Shown in pieces: positions 12,791-21,106 of a stretch of DNA of 22,408 nt. Position 1 is the first letter of the stretch. The number at the start of each line of letters is the position of its first letter. The notes below the pieces were generated by a model. That model saw nothing but the letters and a program-made list of their open reading frames with translations. It ran no database searches and was not told the DNA's origin. The stretch comes from an uncultured Eubacteriales bacterium. Lineage in GTDB: Bacteria > Bacillota > Clostridia > Oscillospirales > Acutalibacteraceae. The stretch spans positions 1 through 22,408 of the forward strand of contig ONXZ01000002.1 of the NCBI GenBank assembly GCA_900321905.1. The letters run 5' to 3'. A program made the translations under genes and the position numbers.

Positions 12791-13860
12791 TCCTGCGACG
12801 CTTTAAGTTTTTCCGCAGTGTCGGCTGTGATGAGCGCGTCAATCAGTTCATCAAGGTCGCCGTTGAGTATCTGTTCAAGTTTGTAAAGGGTCAGGTTAAT
12901 GCGGTGGTCGCTGACTCTGCCCTGCGGATAGTTGTAGGTTCTTATGCGCTCGCTGCGGTCGCCTGTGCCGACTTGCGCCTTGCGCTCGCCTGCGATTTCA
13001 GCGTCGTGCTTTGCTTTCTCCGCGTCATAAAGTCTTGCGCGCAGAACTTTGAGCGCTTTTTCTTTGTTTTTATGCTGTGAACGCTCGTCCTGACATTCAA
13101 CAACCGTGCCTGTCGGTATGTGCGTAATGCGGATTGCGGACGAGGTCTTGTTGATGTGCTGACCGCCTGCGCCGCTTGAACGGAAGGTGTCAATCTGCAA
13201 ATCCTTGTCGCTTATTTCAAAGTCAATTTCCTCCGCTTCGGGCAACACGGCAACCGTAGTGGTCGAGGTGTGAATACGTCCCTGGCTCTCGGTTTCAGGC
13301 ACACGCTGAACACGGTGAACGCCTGATTCAAACTTAAATCGCGAGTATGCGCCGTCGCCGACTACGGAAAAACTGATTTCCTTGTAGCCGCCAAGCCCCG
13401 TTTCGTTTGCAGAAAGCACTTCGGTCTTAAAGCCTTTTGCCTCGGCGTACATACTGTACATTCTGTACAGCACGCCGGCAAACAGAGCGCTCTCCTCGCC
13501 GCCCGCACCGCCGCGGATTTCGATGATAACGTTCTTGTCATCGTTAGGGTCGCGCGGAAGCAGCAGAATCTTGAGTTCTTCCGAAATTCGCTCAATATCC
13601 TCTTTGCTCTGCTCAAATTCGTCTTTAACCATAGCGGCAAAATCATCGTCAAGCGAGGAGTCGTTAAGCATTTCTTTTGACTCGTCGTATGTGTCTTTTG
13701 CGGCTTTGTATTCGCGGAATTTCTCAACAACAGGGGTGAGTCCTTTGAGTTCGCGCATTAATTTGGTGTACTGTTCCATATCCGCAACCACTTCAGGCTG
13801 GCAGACAAGGTCGTTCACCTCGTTATATCTGTTTTCAACTTCAAGTAATTTGTCAAACAT
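12787..13860 (-). CDS. prfA: Peptide chain release factor 1
   Basis: Cytoplasmic class-I release factor that recognises UAA and UAG in the ribosomal A site and triggers peptide release. The 357-residue length is normal. It has the GGQ motif at 232-234 ([13 protein letters not shown]) and the RF1-type codon-recognition tripeptide PET at 188-190 (RF2 has SPF there). [16 protein letters not shown] is the usual domain-2 signature. ATG at 13860 has AAGGAG upstream. It is the second gene of an operon after DUF951, 11 bp apart. The methyltransferase prmC, often next to prfA, is not here. Confidence 0.97.
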   Translation of the reverse strand: MFDKLLEVENRYNEVNDLVCQPEVVADMEQYTKLMRELKGLTPVVEKFREYKAAKDTYDESKEMLNDSSLDDDFAAMVKDEFEQSKEDIERISEELKILLLPRDPNDDKNVIIEIRGGAGGEESALFAGVLYRMYSMYAEAKGFKTEVLSANETGLGGYKEISFSVVGDGAYSRFKFESGVHRVQRVPETESQGRIHTSTTTVAVLPEAEEIDFEISDKDLQIDTFRSSGAGGQHINKTSSAIRITHIPTGTVVECQDERSQHKNKEKALKVLRARLYDAEKAKHDAEIAGERKAQVGTGDRSERIRTYNYPQGRVSDHRINLTLYKLEQILNGDLDELIDALITADTAEKLKASQE

Positions 13861-13871
13861 AGGTTTCTCCT

Positions 13872-14045
13872 TCAGAGAACATTTTTAATATTTTTCTCAA
13901 TCTTATTTCTCGGCACCATAACTTCACGTCCGCAGCCAGCGCAGCGGATTTTAAAATCCACGCCGATTCTCAGCACCTCAAATTCTTTGCTGCCGCAGGG
14001 GTGCGGTTTTTTCATTAGCAGTCTGTCGCCAACGTTTATGTTCAT
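13872..14045 (-). CDS. DUF951 family protein
   Basis: A 57-residue protein of the DUF951 family, small and widely conserved in Firmicutes, function unknown. Motifs: [20 protein letters not shown], then [16 protein letters not shown], with a C and a CxxC pair that may hold zinc. The ATG at 14045 is preferred over a GTG nine bases upstream because relatives begin MxxxVGD. It is the first gene of the prfA operon, with a clear promoter at 14106-14078. Confidence 0.88.
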   Translation of the reverse strand: MNINVGDRLLMKKPHPCGSKEFEVLRIGVDFKIRCAGCGREVMVPRNKIEKNIKNVL

Positions 14046-14077
14046 AAAAATCACATCACTAATTTATAATCTTATAT

Positions 14078-14106
14078 ATTATAGCACTAACATTTGCCAT
14101 TATCAA
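14078..14106 (-). promoter_or_regulatory. Promoter of the DUF951-prfA-Sua5/CoaE-M18 operon
   Basis: Minus strand: TTGATA (14106-14101), 17-bp spacer, TATAAT (14083-14078), about 33 bp upstream of the first start codon. Confidence 0.8.
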
Positions 14107-14165
14107 CATAAATAATTATTTTGCGGCATATAAATAATGTACGAGTTATAAAAGGAATGGTGAAA

Positions 14166-15071
14166 TTGAAGTTTTATCCCGAAGGCGCAAACAACGCCTT
14201 GATTGCAGATTTTAAAGGTTTTGCCGATGTAAAGGCGGCAATAGATTCGGGCGCTATATTTGAGGGCAAGGTTATGCTTTGCGACAGGGAGCATAATTTG
14301 CACGTTGACCTCGGATTTACCGAGGGGGTAATTCCGCGTGCCGAGGGTGCTGTCGGCATTATTGAAGGTACGGTGCGTGATATCGCGCTGATTTCAAAAG
14401 TCGGCAAGCGCGTTTGTTTCAGGGTGGTCGGTTATCAAAAGGACGACAGCGGCAAAAAAGTTGTTGTCCTGTCACGCAGAATGGCGCAACTGCAGTGCGA
14501 AAAGGAGTACATAGATAACCTCTCATGCGGTGAAATTATTGACGCGCGCGTTACGCGGCTCGAGGGTTTTGGAGCGTTTATTGATATCGGTTGCGGCATT
14601 AACAGCCTGATTCCGATTGATATGCTGTCGGTGTCGCGCATAAGTCACCCGCGCGAGCGACTGCACGACGGCGAAATGATAAAGTGTGCGCTCAAAAGCC
14701 GTGATGACGGCAAACTGACTTTTACGCTCAAGGAATTGCTCGGAACGTGGGAGGAAAATGCTGCAAACTTTTTTGTTGGCGAAACAGTGGTTGGCACTGT
14801 TCGCAGCGTGGAGAGTTACGGCATTTTTGTGGAACTCACGCCAAACCTCGCAGGTCTTGCGGAACTCGGCATGCCGCTCAGCGCAGGTCAGCGCGTGTCG
14901 GTGTTTATCAAGTCGATTATACCTGAAAAAATGAAGATTAAACTTGTAGTTGTAGACACCTGCCCCGCCCAGGCGGACAGCGCACTCAAATACGCCGTGT
15001 CGTCGGGGATTATTAAGCACTGGCGCTACTCGCCAAAAGACGCCGACAGAGTTGTGGAAACCGTATTTTAA
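14166..15071 (+). CDS. Protein with three S1 RNA-binding domains
   Basis: A 301-residue RNA-binding protein related to ribosomal protein S1 repeats. Three S1-like OB folds follow one another: FEGKVMLCDREHNLHVDLG to GVIPRAEG; GEIIDARVTRLEGFGAFIDI to INSLIPIDM with TLKELLGTW after it; and GETVVGTVRSVESYGIFVEL to LAGLAEL. Likely binds mRNA or helps translation in the cytoplasm. Start choice: the ATG at 14157 directly touches the AAAGGA sequence at 14151-14156, which cannot serve it, while the in-frame TTG at 14166 has 9 bp spacing, so TTG is preferred. A stem after the stop (15083-15115) could end the transcript. Exact role unknown. Confidence 0.85.
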   Translation: MKFYPEGANNALIADFKGFADVKAAIDSGAIFEGKVMLCDREHNLHVDLGFTEGVIPRAEGAVGIIEGTVRDIALISKVGKRVCFRVVGYQKDDSGKKVVVLSRRMAQLQCEKEYIDNLSCGEIIDARVTRLEGFGAFIDIGCGINSLIPIDMLSVSRISHPRERLHDGEMIKCALKSRDDGKLTFTLKELLGTWEENAANFFVGETVVGTVRSVESYGIFVELTPNLAGLAELGMPLSAGQRVSVFIKSIIPEKMKIKLVVVDTCPAQADSALKYAVSSGIIKHWRYSPKDADRVVETVF

Positions 15072-15073
15072 CA

Positions 15074-15115
15074 ACAAAAAAACGAACCGTTTGAAGTTAA
15101 ATCTCAAGCGGTTCG
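15074..15115 (-). terminator. Strong terminator of the 28-residue peptide unit (also stem for the S1 gene)
   Basis: On the minus strand CGAACCG plus CTTGA pair with TCAAA plus CGGTTCG and are followed by TTTTTTTGTTG. The long T-run is on the minus side, so the main user is a minus-strand transcript, which is the small unit at 15307-15135. Confidence 0.85.
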
Positions 15116-15134
15116 TCGTCATTTATTCGGCTTA

Positions 15135-15221
15135 TTATAAATCATTTCTTCTTTTGCAAACTACATAAGCCGGGTCGCTCATAGCAAGGATATTTGCGCA
15201 GTTCATTAAGAGCTTATACAT
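15135..15221 (-). CDS. Small gene for a 28-residue peptide
   Basis: An ATG at 15221 opens a 28-codon frame beginning MYKLLMNCAN, containing two cysteines and ending in a basic-acidic tail KRRNDL. It is preceded by a consensus AGGAGG (15236-15231) with 9 bp spacing, by a promoter (15307-15280) with TTGACT and TATAAT, and followed by a strong terminator at 15115-15074. The unit is complete with no other gene in it. The leader has a hairpin ACAAATG / CATTTGT. I do not recognise the product; no clear membrane helix or leader-processing site is visible. It could be a regulatory or signalling peptide, or a small stable protein. Confidence 0.7.
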   Translation of the reverse strand: MYKLLMNCANILAMSDPAYVVCKRRNDL

Positions 15222-15279
15222 AGTAAACTTCCTCCTGTTTTTTAGTATTAACAAATGCGTTTTTTCATTTGTCACGCAC

Positions 15280-15307
15280 ATTATAGTCCCAAATTTTAAA
15301 AAGTCAA
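15280..15307 (-). promoter_or_regulatory. Promoter of the 28-residue peptide gene
   Basis: Minus strand: TTGACT (15307-15302), 16-bp spacer, TATAAT (15285-15280). Start of transcription near 15273 gives a leader of about 50 nt. Confidence 0.8.
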
Positions 15308-15356
15308 CAACTATTTTCACGAGTTTATAATTAGTTTATAATTCTGACATTTGTAC

Positions 15357-15391
15357 AAAAAAAGTACGTCTTTTTAAGGGACGTACTTTTT
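15357..15391 (-). terminator. Terminator of the CHAP-domain gene
   Basis: Minus strand: AAAAAGTACGTC and GACGTACTTTTTTT form a strong hairpin with a T-run, 7 bp after the stop codon at 15398. A-tracts on the other side make it potentially bidirectional. Confidence 0.9.
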
Positions 15392-15397
15392 CAATAA

Positions 15398-16738
15398 TCA
15401 GTTGCATTTTATAGCCTTTTTTGCGCCATAAGCGCCGTAAATTCTGGTGCCGTTTACGGTTTTGTATGCTCTCATTCGCACATAGTAGGTTTTGCCTTTT
15501 TTGATAGTGGTCTGCGTCCCGTTGAAAGTAATCTTGCAAAATGATGCAGACTGTTTATTCTGGTCTACTCTATAGATGCAGGTTTTTGACGGCTCAAAGT
15601 TAGGTGATGTGCTGATAGCAACCTGTTGGTAATCGCACACGGCAACACGTGCCCATTTAACGCTGATTCTGTTTGTGGTGCGGTTGTAAGTAACGCTGTT
15701 TACTGTAGGCGTTTTAGGATAAACGGTAACATAAGCAGTTGCCGAATCCTTGTACCAGTTCTTGCCTGTGATAGTAACTTTGTGTTTGTCGATATCTTTA
15801 ACCGTGCTCGGCGATACGGTGTAGTCGTTACCTGCGGCGAGTTTTTTGCCGCCGACATTTACATTGAGCAGTGAAGCAGTCGAGATATTGCTGCCGGTGT
15901 ATTTAACCTTTGCATTCGGCACAGATGTACCTGCAATGGAAGTCTTGGCAGGGGTGGTAAAAGAAGCGTACATATGGTGCCACTGTCCGTTTGCGTAGGC
16001 GCTGAAACGAAGATCGTAAACAGTACTTTCCGCAAGACTTGTCAGGGACAGACCACACTTAATACTATTTTTTACGGGTGTTGAGTATTTTACAACATTG
16101 CCGCTCCACTTTTCAGCGCTGTGTTTTTTAAAAGCGTATGCGCGTTTTTCAATTGCGATGACGTTTGGATTACTGATTTTGTATGATATTTTTGCATTAT
16201 TCGGTGTTAATGTGGCATTTTGAAAATCTGTAAGAGTAAACGGTACAAAATCAGGCCTGATTACACCGTAAAAAGTCCAGTCTTTAGCAGAGTATGCTAA
16301 ACTGCCATTGTGACATTTGTAACCGTAAGTCTTGCCCTGATCAACATAATTCATAGTAGATGCGTTTGCAGAGGTGACAATTGCAACGTGTCCGTAACTT
16401 CCTGCCCATTTGTTGTATGTCCATACTGCAATATCGCCAGGTTTTGCAACGAATCCGCTTGTGTAAGGATAACGTTTCCAGCCGTTTGGCAGCGTGTTTG
16501 TAGCGTATTCATTACCGTTACCGCCCGGACACGGAACGCCAAGATATTCGTAATATGCTCTGATTAGCGCAACGCACTGACCGTCGCCTACTTTGATTTT
16601 ATTATTGCCTCTGTATTCTGCCCAATCGACAGCTTCTTTTTCGTTATGTGCTGTATACGCAAAAGCTGTTGTGCCTGATGTAACTATAATTGTTGTAATT
16701 GTAATTAATGCGAGTAATAAACTTATAATTTTTTTCAT
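15398..16738 (-). CDS. Secreted CHAP-domain peptidoglycan hydrolase with Ig/FN3-like tail
   Basis: The 446-residue exported protein has a signal peptide (about 1-27, MKKIISLLLALITITTIIV, cleavage after AFA). A CHAP amidase/endopeptidase domain (about 33-155) follows with the catalytic cysteine in GDGQCVALIRAYYEYLG (C55), the histidine in YGHVAIV (H117) and an Asn/Asp near 130-133. A beta-rich stretch and a bacterial Ig-like domain (about 265-340) come next, then a fibronectin III-like domain at the C-terminus (KGKTYYVRMRAY). It probably cuts cell wall cross-links or a competitor's wall. ATG 16738 was chosen over 16849 because AAAGGAG precedes it and the signal peptide starts there. An extended -10 (TGGTATTAT, 16788-16780) is a weak promoter candidate. 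Confidence 0.9.
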   Translation of the reverse strand: MKKIISLLLALITITTIIVTSGTTAFAYTAHNEKEAVDWAEYRGNNKIKVGDGQCVALIRAYYEYLGVPCPGGNGNEYATNTLPNGWKRYPYTSGFVAKPGDIAVWTYNKWAGSYGHVAIVTSANASTMNYVDQGKTYGYKCHNGSLAYSAKDWTFYGVIRPDFVPFTLTDFQNATLTPNNAKISYKISNPNVIAIEKRAYAFKKHSAEKWSGNVVKYSTPVKNSIKCGLSLTSLAESTVYDLRFSAYANGQWHHMYASFTTPAKTSIAGTSVPNAKVKYTGSNISTASLLNVNVGGKKLAAGNDYTVSPSTVKDIDKHKVTITGKNWYKDSATAYVTVYPKTPTVNSVTYNRTTNRISVKWARVAVCDYQQVAISTSPNFEPSKTCIYRVDQNKQSASFCKITFNGTQTTIKKGKTYYVRMRAYKTVNGTRIYGAYGAKKAIKCN

Positions 16739-16856
16739 TTTTCTCTCTCCTTTAGTGGTGTTGTTTTGTCGACAGTTGCATAATACCACAAAGAACAGAG
16801 CGTTTATCGAATTTGTAAAAAGCGGACAAAAAGTTGTAAAATTTGGCAAACAACAG

Positions 16857-16882
16857 AAAAGGGCGGACTTTGCAGTCCGCCC
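16857..16882 (-). terminator. Terminator after the C_GCAxxG_C_C gene
   Basis: GGGCGGACT and AGTCCGCCC form a perfect 9-bp stem; the minus strand continues with TTTTCTG. It is 7 bp beyond the stop of the gene at 16889. Confidence 0.8.
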
Positions 16883-16888
16883 ATACTT

Positions 16889-17335
16889 TTAATCAAATTT
16901 TTCTTCCAAAATCAGCGCTGCTGAGCGGACAATTTCCGCACAGGGGCGCTTTTTATAGTATTCCTTTGTGCGTGCTGCGGGAATGTGGCTCTCCTTTGCG
17001 TTTTGTGCAAGTCCGAGCAGTTCGCGGCAGTAGATAGAGCCGTTATCCTCGCGAAATGCGTCCATAAGTTCACGCGCTACGCGGTAGTTCTCCGCCTTTT
17101 GTGCCGTGTCTTTTACGTCCGCGCTGCCTGTTTCCATACCGCACACCATCAGCATACCCGACAGCGCACCGCACACCTCGCGGCTTCTGCCCATTCCGCC
17201 GCCAAAGGACGAGGCAATTTTCAGCGCAGTATCTTCGTCAACGCCGTACTTGTCGGCAAACGCAAGAAACACCGCCTGACTGCAGTTGCAGCCGCTCATA
17301 AACAACTCTTTTGCTTTGTCTGCTCTGTTTCCCAT
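16889..17335 (-). CDS. C_GCAxxG_C_C family putative redox protein
   Basis: The 148-residue protein belongs to the C_GCAxxG_C_C family (putative redox-active or metal-binding). The cysteine pattern is complete: GCNCSQAVFLAF (residues about 15-26), SFGGGMGRSREVCGALSGML, ...SIYCRELLG, and RPCAEIVRSAALILEE near the end. The function is not established. Start ATG 17335 lies one base after the stop of the helicase loader with AAGGAA about 10 bases upstream, so translation is probably coupled. It is the last gene of the dnaD-like operon. Confidence 0.88.
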   Translation of the reverse strand: MGNRADKAKELFMSGCNCSQAVFLAFADKYGVDEDTALKIASSFGGGMGRSREVCGALSGMLMVCGMETGSADVKDTAQKAENYRVARELMDAFREDNGSIYCRELLGLAQNAKESHIPAARTKEYYKKRPCAEIVRSAALILEEKFD

Positions 17336-17336
17336 A

Positions 17337-18305
17337 TTACTCGTTCCTTATGTCTGTTCCGAGGAACTGCATACGCAAGTATTCCCCGGTAATGCGGCTT
17401 GTTATTCGCTTGTTATATTTATCCTCAAGTGCTTTAAATTTATAATTTGTGCTAATTATTGTTGGCTTCTTTGCAAGGATTCTGCTATTTATAATGTTAT
17501 ATAGAGTAGCAATCGAATACTGATTGTTGATTTCGGTGCCGAGGTCGTCAATCACAAGCAAGTCGCAGTCAAGCACATGGCGTTTTTTATAAAAAATATC
17601 GCTGTCCCTGCCAAACTGCTCGGACTGCAAATCCTCGCAGATATTCTGGCTTGTGCCGTAGCATACGAAGTAGCCGCGGTTAACAACAACATTTACAATT
17701 GCAAGTGAGAGATGCGTTTTGCCAAGACCTGGACCGCCGAGAAACAGCAAGTTTTTACTTGACAGGCTAAAATTTTGAGCGTATTTTCTTGTAGCGTCAA
17801 AAATTTTAGTCAGGCGTTCGCGCGGGATAATGCCGTTTTCGTCGGGCTTGTCGCTGTATTTTTCTGTGTCAAAATTGTCAAAAGTGCAGTCGTCAAGCGG
17901 CGCAACTTTGCGCAGTTCCTCTTTCATCAAATCTTTGAGAAGTTGGCGGTGACAGTTGCAGATTCTGCCGCCGACAAAGCCCTTGTCCTCGCATACAGGG
18001 CAGATGAACTCAGGGCTCATTGCGTTTGGCTTGTAGCCGTTGTTTGCAAGAATTTTTGCGCGCTCGTCGGTGAGTTCTTTGCTCTTTTTGCGCAGTTCTT
18101 CAACTTTTTCCTGCGCGTCACCGTTGTAGAAAAACAACTGCGACAGTTCAAGACCAATTCGCGACAGTTTGTTTTGTATTTCGTCAACTTCGGGAAGAGA
18201 ACTTCTTATTTCGTCCGCCCTGATTTCAGCCTCCATAGTGGCGTTGTCACGGCGTTTTTCAAGAATTCGCTCCGCTTTTAAATATATCTCTTTGGGATAG
18301 GACAT
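17337..18305 (-). CDS. DnaC/DnaI-type helicase loader ATPase
   Basis: AAA+ ATPase of the DnaC/DnaI/IstB type that loads the replicative helicase onto DNA. In 322 residues: an N-terminal coiled-coil part, a zinc-binding motif (C102, C105, C116, C118 in ICPVCEDKGFVGGRICNCH), Walker A GGPGLGKT (190-197), Walker B LLVIDDLG (249-256), sensor 1 IISTN (283-287) and conserved arginines near 300-304. ATG at 18305 has AGGAGC overlapping the stop of the upstream gene. Next to the DnaD-like gene it forms the primosome-type pair usual in Firmicutes. IstB of insertion sequences is unlikely given the zinc-finger N-terminus and the partner. Confidence 0.92.
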   Translation of the reverse strand: MSYPKEIYLKAERILEKRRDNATMEAEIRADEIRSSLPEVDEIQNKLSRIGLELSQLFFYNGDAQEKVEELRKKSKELTDERAKILANNGYKPNAMSPEFICPVCEDKGFVGGRICNCHRQLLKDLMKEELRKVAPLDDCTFDNFDTEKYSDKPDENGIIPRERLTKIFDATRKYAQNFSLSSKNLLFLGGPGLGKTHLSLAIVNVVVNRGYFVCYGTSQNICEDLQSEQFGRDSDIFYKKRHVLDCDLLVIDDLGTEINNQYSIATLYNIINSRILAKKPTIISTNYKFKALEDKYNKRITSRITGEYLRMQFLGTDIRNE

Positions 18306-18314
18306 ACTTTGCTC

Positions 18315-19325
18315 CTAAATGTCAAAATTATCGTTGTTAAAGATTTTGTTCTGTATCTTGTCAATGTCAAACGACGGCTTGCCCTCGAGTTTGTCGCCGC
18401 CTTTTTTGCCGCTCTTTGCGCTCTCGTGCTTTTCGTTGTCGTTTGCAACGTCCTCGGGCGTTTTCAAACCTTTTTTCTTCCAGTTTTTCAGCACGGAGTC
18501 AACATATTTGAGCGTCGGACGTTCAGCGTTTTCCCTCATAGCCTCGCAGGCGAGGGCAATCATCTCGCTGTTAAAATCAGCGCGCCAGTTTTTAACCATT
18601 TCACGCTGTTTTGCGGTTGGTCTGCGGTAGCGGATACCGCTCATATCAATGATTTTGTTCCAGTGGCGGTCGCTCTCCTCAATAGATTTCAGTTTTTCCT
18701 CAGCGGCGCCGAGGGTGGTAATGCCCTCCTCGCTCCAGTTCTTAGCCATCGCCGCCATATACGACACGCCGATTGCCCTGCCGCTCTCTTTTTCAATTTT
18801 GTAGTACTGCAAAATCATCAGCGCAATTTCGTTTGGCAGACCGTAGTAAGCCGACATATTCGCAAGCAGTTCTTTTTCGACTGCACTTATGCTCCTGCCG
18901 AGCAAATCCTCAGCGTTAATGAACAAATCGTGCAGATTTTCGTCATCGCGAATCATCGCTGTGATATCTGACGCCGTCAGCACAGGTGTAGGCATTTCTT
19001 CAGCCTTTTTCGGCTCAGGCGTTGTTACAGGTTCGCTTTCAGCCTTGTGTTCAGGCTCTGCGCTCGGCGCAGGCGCAGTGCCATTTTCAAGCAAAACGCC
19101 TTCCTCAACCCAAAAGGCAAGCAGGTCGCAAACTTCGCTTTCAGGCACGCCGATTGCCTTTGAAATCTCGCGGCTGGTGCATTTGCCGCCACTCGATAGA
19201 ATAACAAGAAGCGCCTTGAGTTGGTATGCGCTTGCAAGACGTATGTACTTGTTCGCAATCACGCTCGGAACATTAAAAATGCCGTCGTTCCATATATCGC
19301 CAATCGGCGGAATTTGGTAATCCAC
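18315..19325 (-). CDS. DnaD-domain replication/primosome protein
   Basis: A 336-residue protein with an N-terminal winged helix (YQLKALLVILSSGGKCTSREISKAIGVPESEV), a Pro/Glu/Ala-rich linker at about 100-130, and two DnaB_2/DnaD domains: LLANMSAYYGLPNEIALMILQYY with KNWSEEGI, and a second around KQREMVKNWRADFNSEMIALACE with KNWKKKG. It is expected to help load helicase at origins or stalled forks. GTG is used as start (19325-19323), supported by AAGGAG 8 bp upstream. The strong promoter at 19389-19361 drives it together with the helicase loader. Confidence 0.92.
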   Translation of the reverse strand: MDYQIPPIGDIWNDGIFNVPSVIANKYIRLASAYQLKALLVILSSGGKCTSREISKAIGVPESEVCDLLAFWVEEGVLLENGTAPAPSAEPEHKAESEPVTTPEPKKAEEMPTPVLTASDITAMIRDDENLHDLFINAEDLLGRSISAVEKELLANMSAYYGLPNEIALMILQYYKIEKESGRAIGVSYMAAMAKNWSEEGITTLGAAEEKLKSIEESDRHWNKIIDMSGIRYRRPTAKQREMVKNWRADFNSEMIALACEAMRENAERPTLKYVDSVLKNWKKKGLKTPEDVANDNEKHESAKSGKKGGDKLEGKPSFDIDKIQNKIFNNDNFDI

Positions 19326-19360
19326 TCAAGTCACTCCTTTCGTTTTTTGCTCGGAATTAT

Positions 19361-19389
19361 ATTGTACCAAAAAAGAAGTATATTGTAAA
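19361..19389 (-). promoter_or_regulatory. Promoter of the dnaD-like operon
   Basis: Minus strand: TTTACA (19389-19384), 17-bp spacer, TACAAT (19366-19361) with an extended -10 (TGG before it). Confidence 0.75.
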
Positions 19390-19455
19390 TACGGCGTATA
19401 TTGTGTAGCACAGGTGCGTATAGCACAAGACGGGTGGCGCACCGCGTGTTTTTTG

Positions 19456-19484
19456 TTGCATGAGACGGTTCACGGTGATATAAT
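19456..19484 (+). promoter_or_regulatory. Promoter of the CAP-like secreted protein gene
   Basis: TTGCAT (19456-19461), 17-bp spacer, TATAAT (19479-19484), 30 bp before the start codon. Confidence 0.8.
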
Positions 19485-19514
19485 AGTTTTATATTAGATA
19501 TAAGGGAGATAATT

Positions 19515-20627
19515 ATGAAAAAGATATTATCATTATTTATGGCAGCGATTATAGCAGCCACAACATTAAGTTTCAGCATTTGCGCTCAGGCTGCCGAGGC
19601 TGACTGCGTAACGGTAACCGTTACAGGCACGCAGATGAACGCTCAGGCAAAAGCGGCGCTTGACGCGGTAAACGCTATGAGAGCGGACAATGATATTGAC
19701 GCTCTTGTTCCTGACAAGACTCTGACCGCAGGCGCTAAGAGGTTTGCCGCGGCGATTGATTTGCACTATGACGCGGATTTTCATCTGCCCGACGGCAGCG
19801 CGGTGAACACGGTTTTTAAAAAACTCGACACCACTCAGGCGATTTTTTGCAAAGCGGTTACCTCTATAACAGCCGATTCCATTAAAGAACTGATGACATC
19901 TGACGATTTGCCGCTTGACAGGGCAGTTGCCGCAAAGAGCGTTGGTATCGGTGCTTTCAAAAACGGCAGCGACTGCATCGTGTTTATTGCGATTTCACTT
20001 GATGACGCGAGTGCAGTGCAGACCGATTTTTCAAACGCTTCGTACTCTGTTAAAGAAAAACTTGCCGCTTCGTATATCAAGAGCGCGACTATCAATCTTG
20101 CTGACAGAAAAAACGGAAAATATGCTCTGTCAACCAAGGTAAAAGGCACAGGACTTTCAACTGCGTACTACAATGTTAACGCAGGCGCAAACTATGTCAG
20201 CGCCAAGCCTGCTATCTTTAAAATCAAAGGCGCAAACGGCTATGTCAAAAAAGCGGGCAAGGTTAATGTAACCGTAAAAACAAAGAGCGGCAAAAAGATT
20301 GTAACTAACGAGATTTCCTGCACGTCGCAGACTGCAAAGATGTATATTCAGTCTGTAAAAAGCAGCAAGAAAAAGCAGATGACCGTTAAGTGGAAAAAGA
20401 CGGTAATAAACGCGTCGGGATATCAATTGCAATACTCAACCGACAAGGCGTTTAAAAAAGGAGTTAAGACCGTTAACATCAACGGCAAAAATAACGCGGC
20501 AAAAACAATCAAAAAACTAAAAAGCAAAAAGACATACTATGTCCGTGTCCGTGCATTTGTAAACCAGGGCGAGGGCGAAAAAATGTATTCCCTGTGGAGT
20601 GCAAAAGGCAAGGTAAGGGTTAAATAA
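19515..20627 (+). CDS. Secreted CAP-like protein with fibronectin III-type tail
   Basis: The 370-residue protein has a signal peptide (1-26, cleavage near CAQA). A region at about 45-165 resembles the CAP/SCP fold: ALDAVNAMRADNDIDALVPD, LTAGAKRFAAAIDLHYDADF and HLPDG, with an imperfect match to the usual SHTRPDG motif. A beta-rich part follows, and a lysine-rich fibronectin III-like domain near the end (GYQLQYSTDKAFKKG, KTYYVRVRAF). Likely extracellular, role unknown. ATG at 19515 has AAGGGAG upstream. No terminator lies between it and the TfoX-domain gene 3 bp later, so both share a message. Confidence 0.82.
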   Translation: MKKILSLFMAAIIAATTLSFSICAQAAEADCVTVTVTGTQMNAQAKAALDAVNAMRADNDIDALVPDKTLTAGAKRFAAAIDLHYDADFHLPDGSAVNTVFKKLDTTQAIFCKAVTSITADSIKELMTSDDLPLDRAVAAKSVGIGAFKNGSDCIVFIAISLDDASAVQTDFSNASYSVKEKLAASYIKSATINLADRKNGKYALSTKVKGTGLSTAYYNVNAGANYVSAKPAIFKIKGANGYVKKAGKVNVTVKTKSGKKIVTNEISCTSQTAKMYIQSVKSSKKKQMTVKWKKTVINASGYQLQYSTDKAFKKGVKTVNINGKNNAAKTIKKLKSKKTYYVRVRAFVNQGEGEKMYSLWSAKGKVRVK

Positions 20628-20630
20628 TAT

Positions 20631-20936
20631 ATGGCTTCAAGTAAAGAGTATTTGCAGTTTGTTCTGGAACAACTGTCGAATCTTGACGGAATAACTCACC
20701 GCGCGATGATGGGCGAGTATATCATATATTATAACGGCAAGGTGGTCGGCGGCATTTATGACGACAGGTTTTTATTAAAACAAACCAAATCGTCTGTAAA
20801 ATTATTGTCAGATGCACCGCTTGAAAAACCGTACGACGGCGCAAAGGAAATGCTGCTCGCCGATGTTGACAGCAGAGAGTTGCTCGAAACTGTTATTCCT
20901 CAAATAGCAGACGATTTGCCGGATAAGAAAAAATAG
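20631..20936 (+). CDS. TfoX N-terminal domain protein
   Basis: A 101-residue single-domain protein matching the TfoX N-terminal domain: YLQFVLEQLSNLDGITHRAMMGEYIIYYNGK and GGIYDDRFLLKQTKS. In Gammaproteobacteria TfoX controls competence, but stand-alone N-terminal domains in Firmicutes have no settled role. The ATG follows the upstream stop by 3 bp; AAGGTAAGGG lies 10-20 bases before it. Confidence 0.88.
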   Translation: MASSKEYLQFVLEQLSNLDGITHRAMMGEYIIYYNGKVVGGIYDDRFLLKQTKSSVKLLSDAPLEKPYDGAKEMLLADVDSRELLETVIPQIADDLPDKKK

Positions 20937-20949
20937 CAAGCGTTTTGCC

Positions 20950-20981
20950 GGGCGGGTCGGGAGACCCTCCCCTGCATTTTT
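20950..20981 (+). terminator. Terminator after the TfoX-domain gene
   Basis: GGGcGGGTC and GACCCtCCC form an 8-bp stem with one mismatch and a GGGA loop, followed by CTGCATTTTTA. Confidence 0.6.
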
Positions 20982-21034
20982 ACAGAAAAACAAAGGACAC
21001 CGAAAAGAAATCGGCTGAGTTAAATGAAATTGTC

Positions 21035-21106
21035 AAGTAAAAGTGGACAATAAAAAAGTATAAATGAATTAAGTAAAAGTGGACAATAAAAAAGTATAAA
21101 TGAATT
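21035..21106. repeat. Perfect 36-bp tandem duplication at one IS end
   Basis: The 36 bases at 21035-21070 are repeated exactly at 21071-21106. The unit contains the inner part of the terminal repeat (AAGTAAAAGTGGACA) and ends within the orfB stop codon region. Confidence 0.9.

Noticed and set aside
15222..15320. N-terminal extension of the 28-residue peptide to 61 residues
   Set aside because: It would start upstream of the promoter -35/-10 boxes; the AGGAGG points to the ATG at 15221.
17337..18305. IstB-type transposition helper
   Set aside because: It has the zinc-binding N-terminal part of DnaI-type loaders, sits next to a DnaD-like gene and far from an IS21 transposase.
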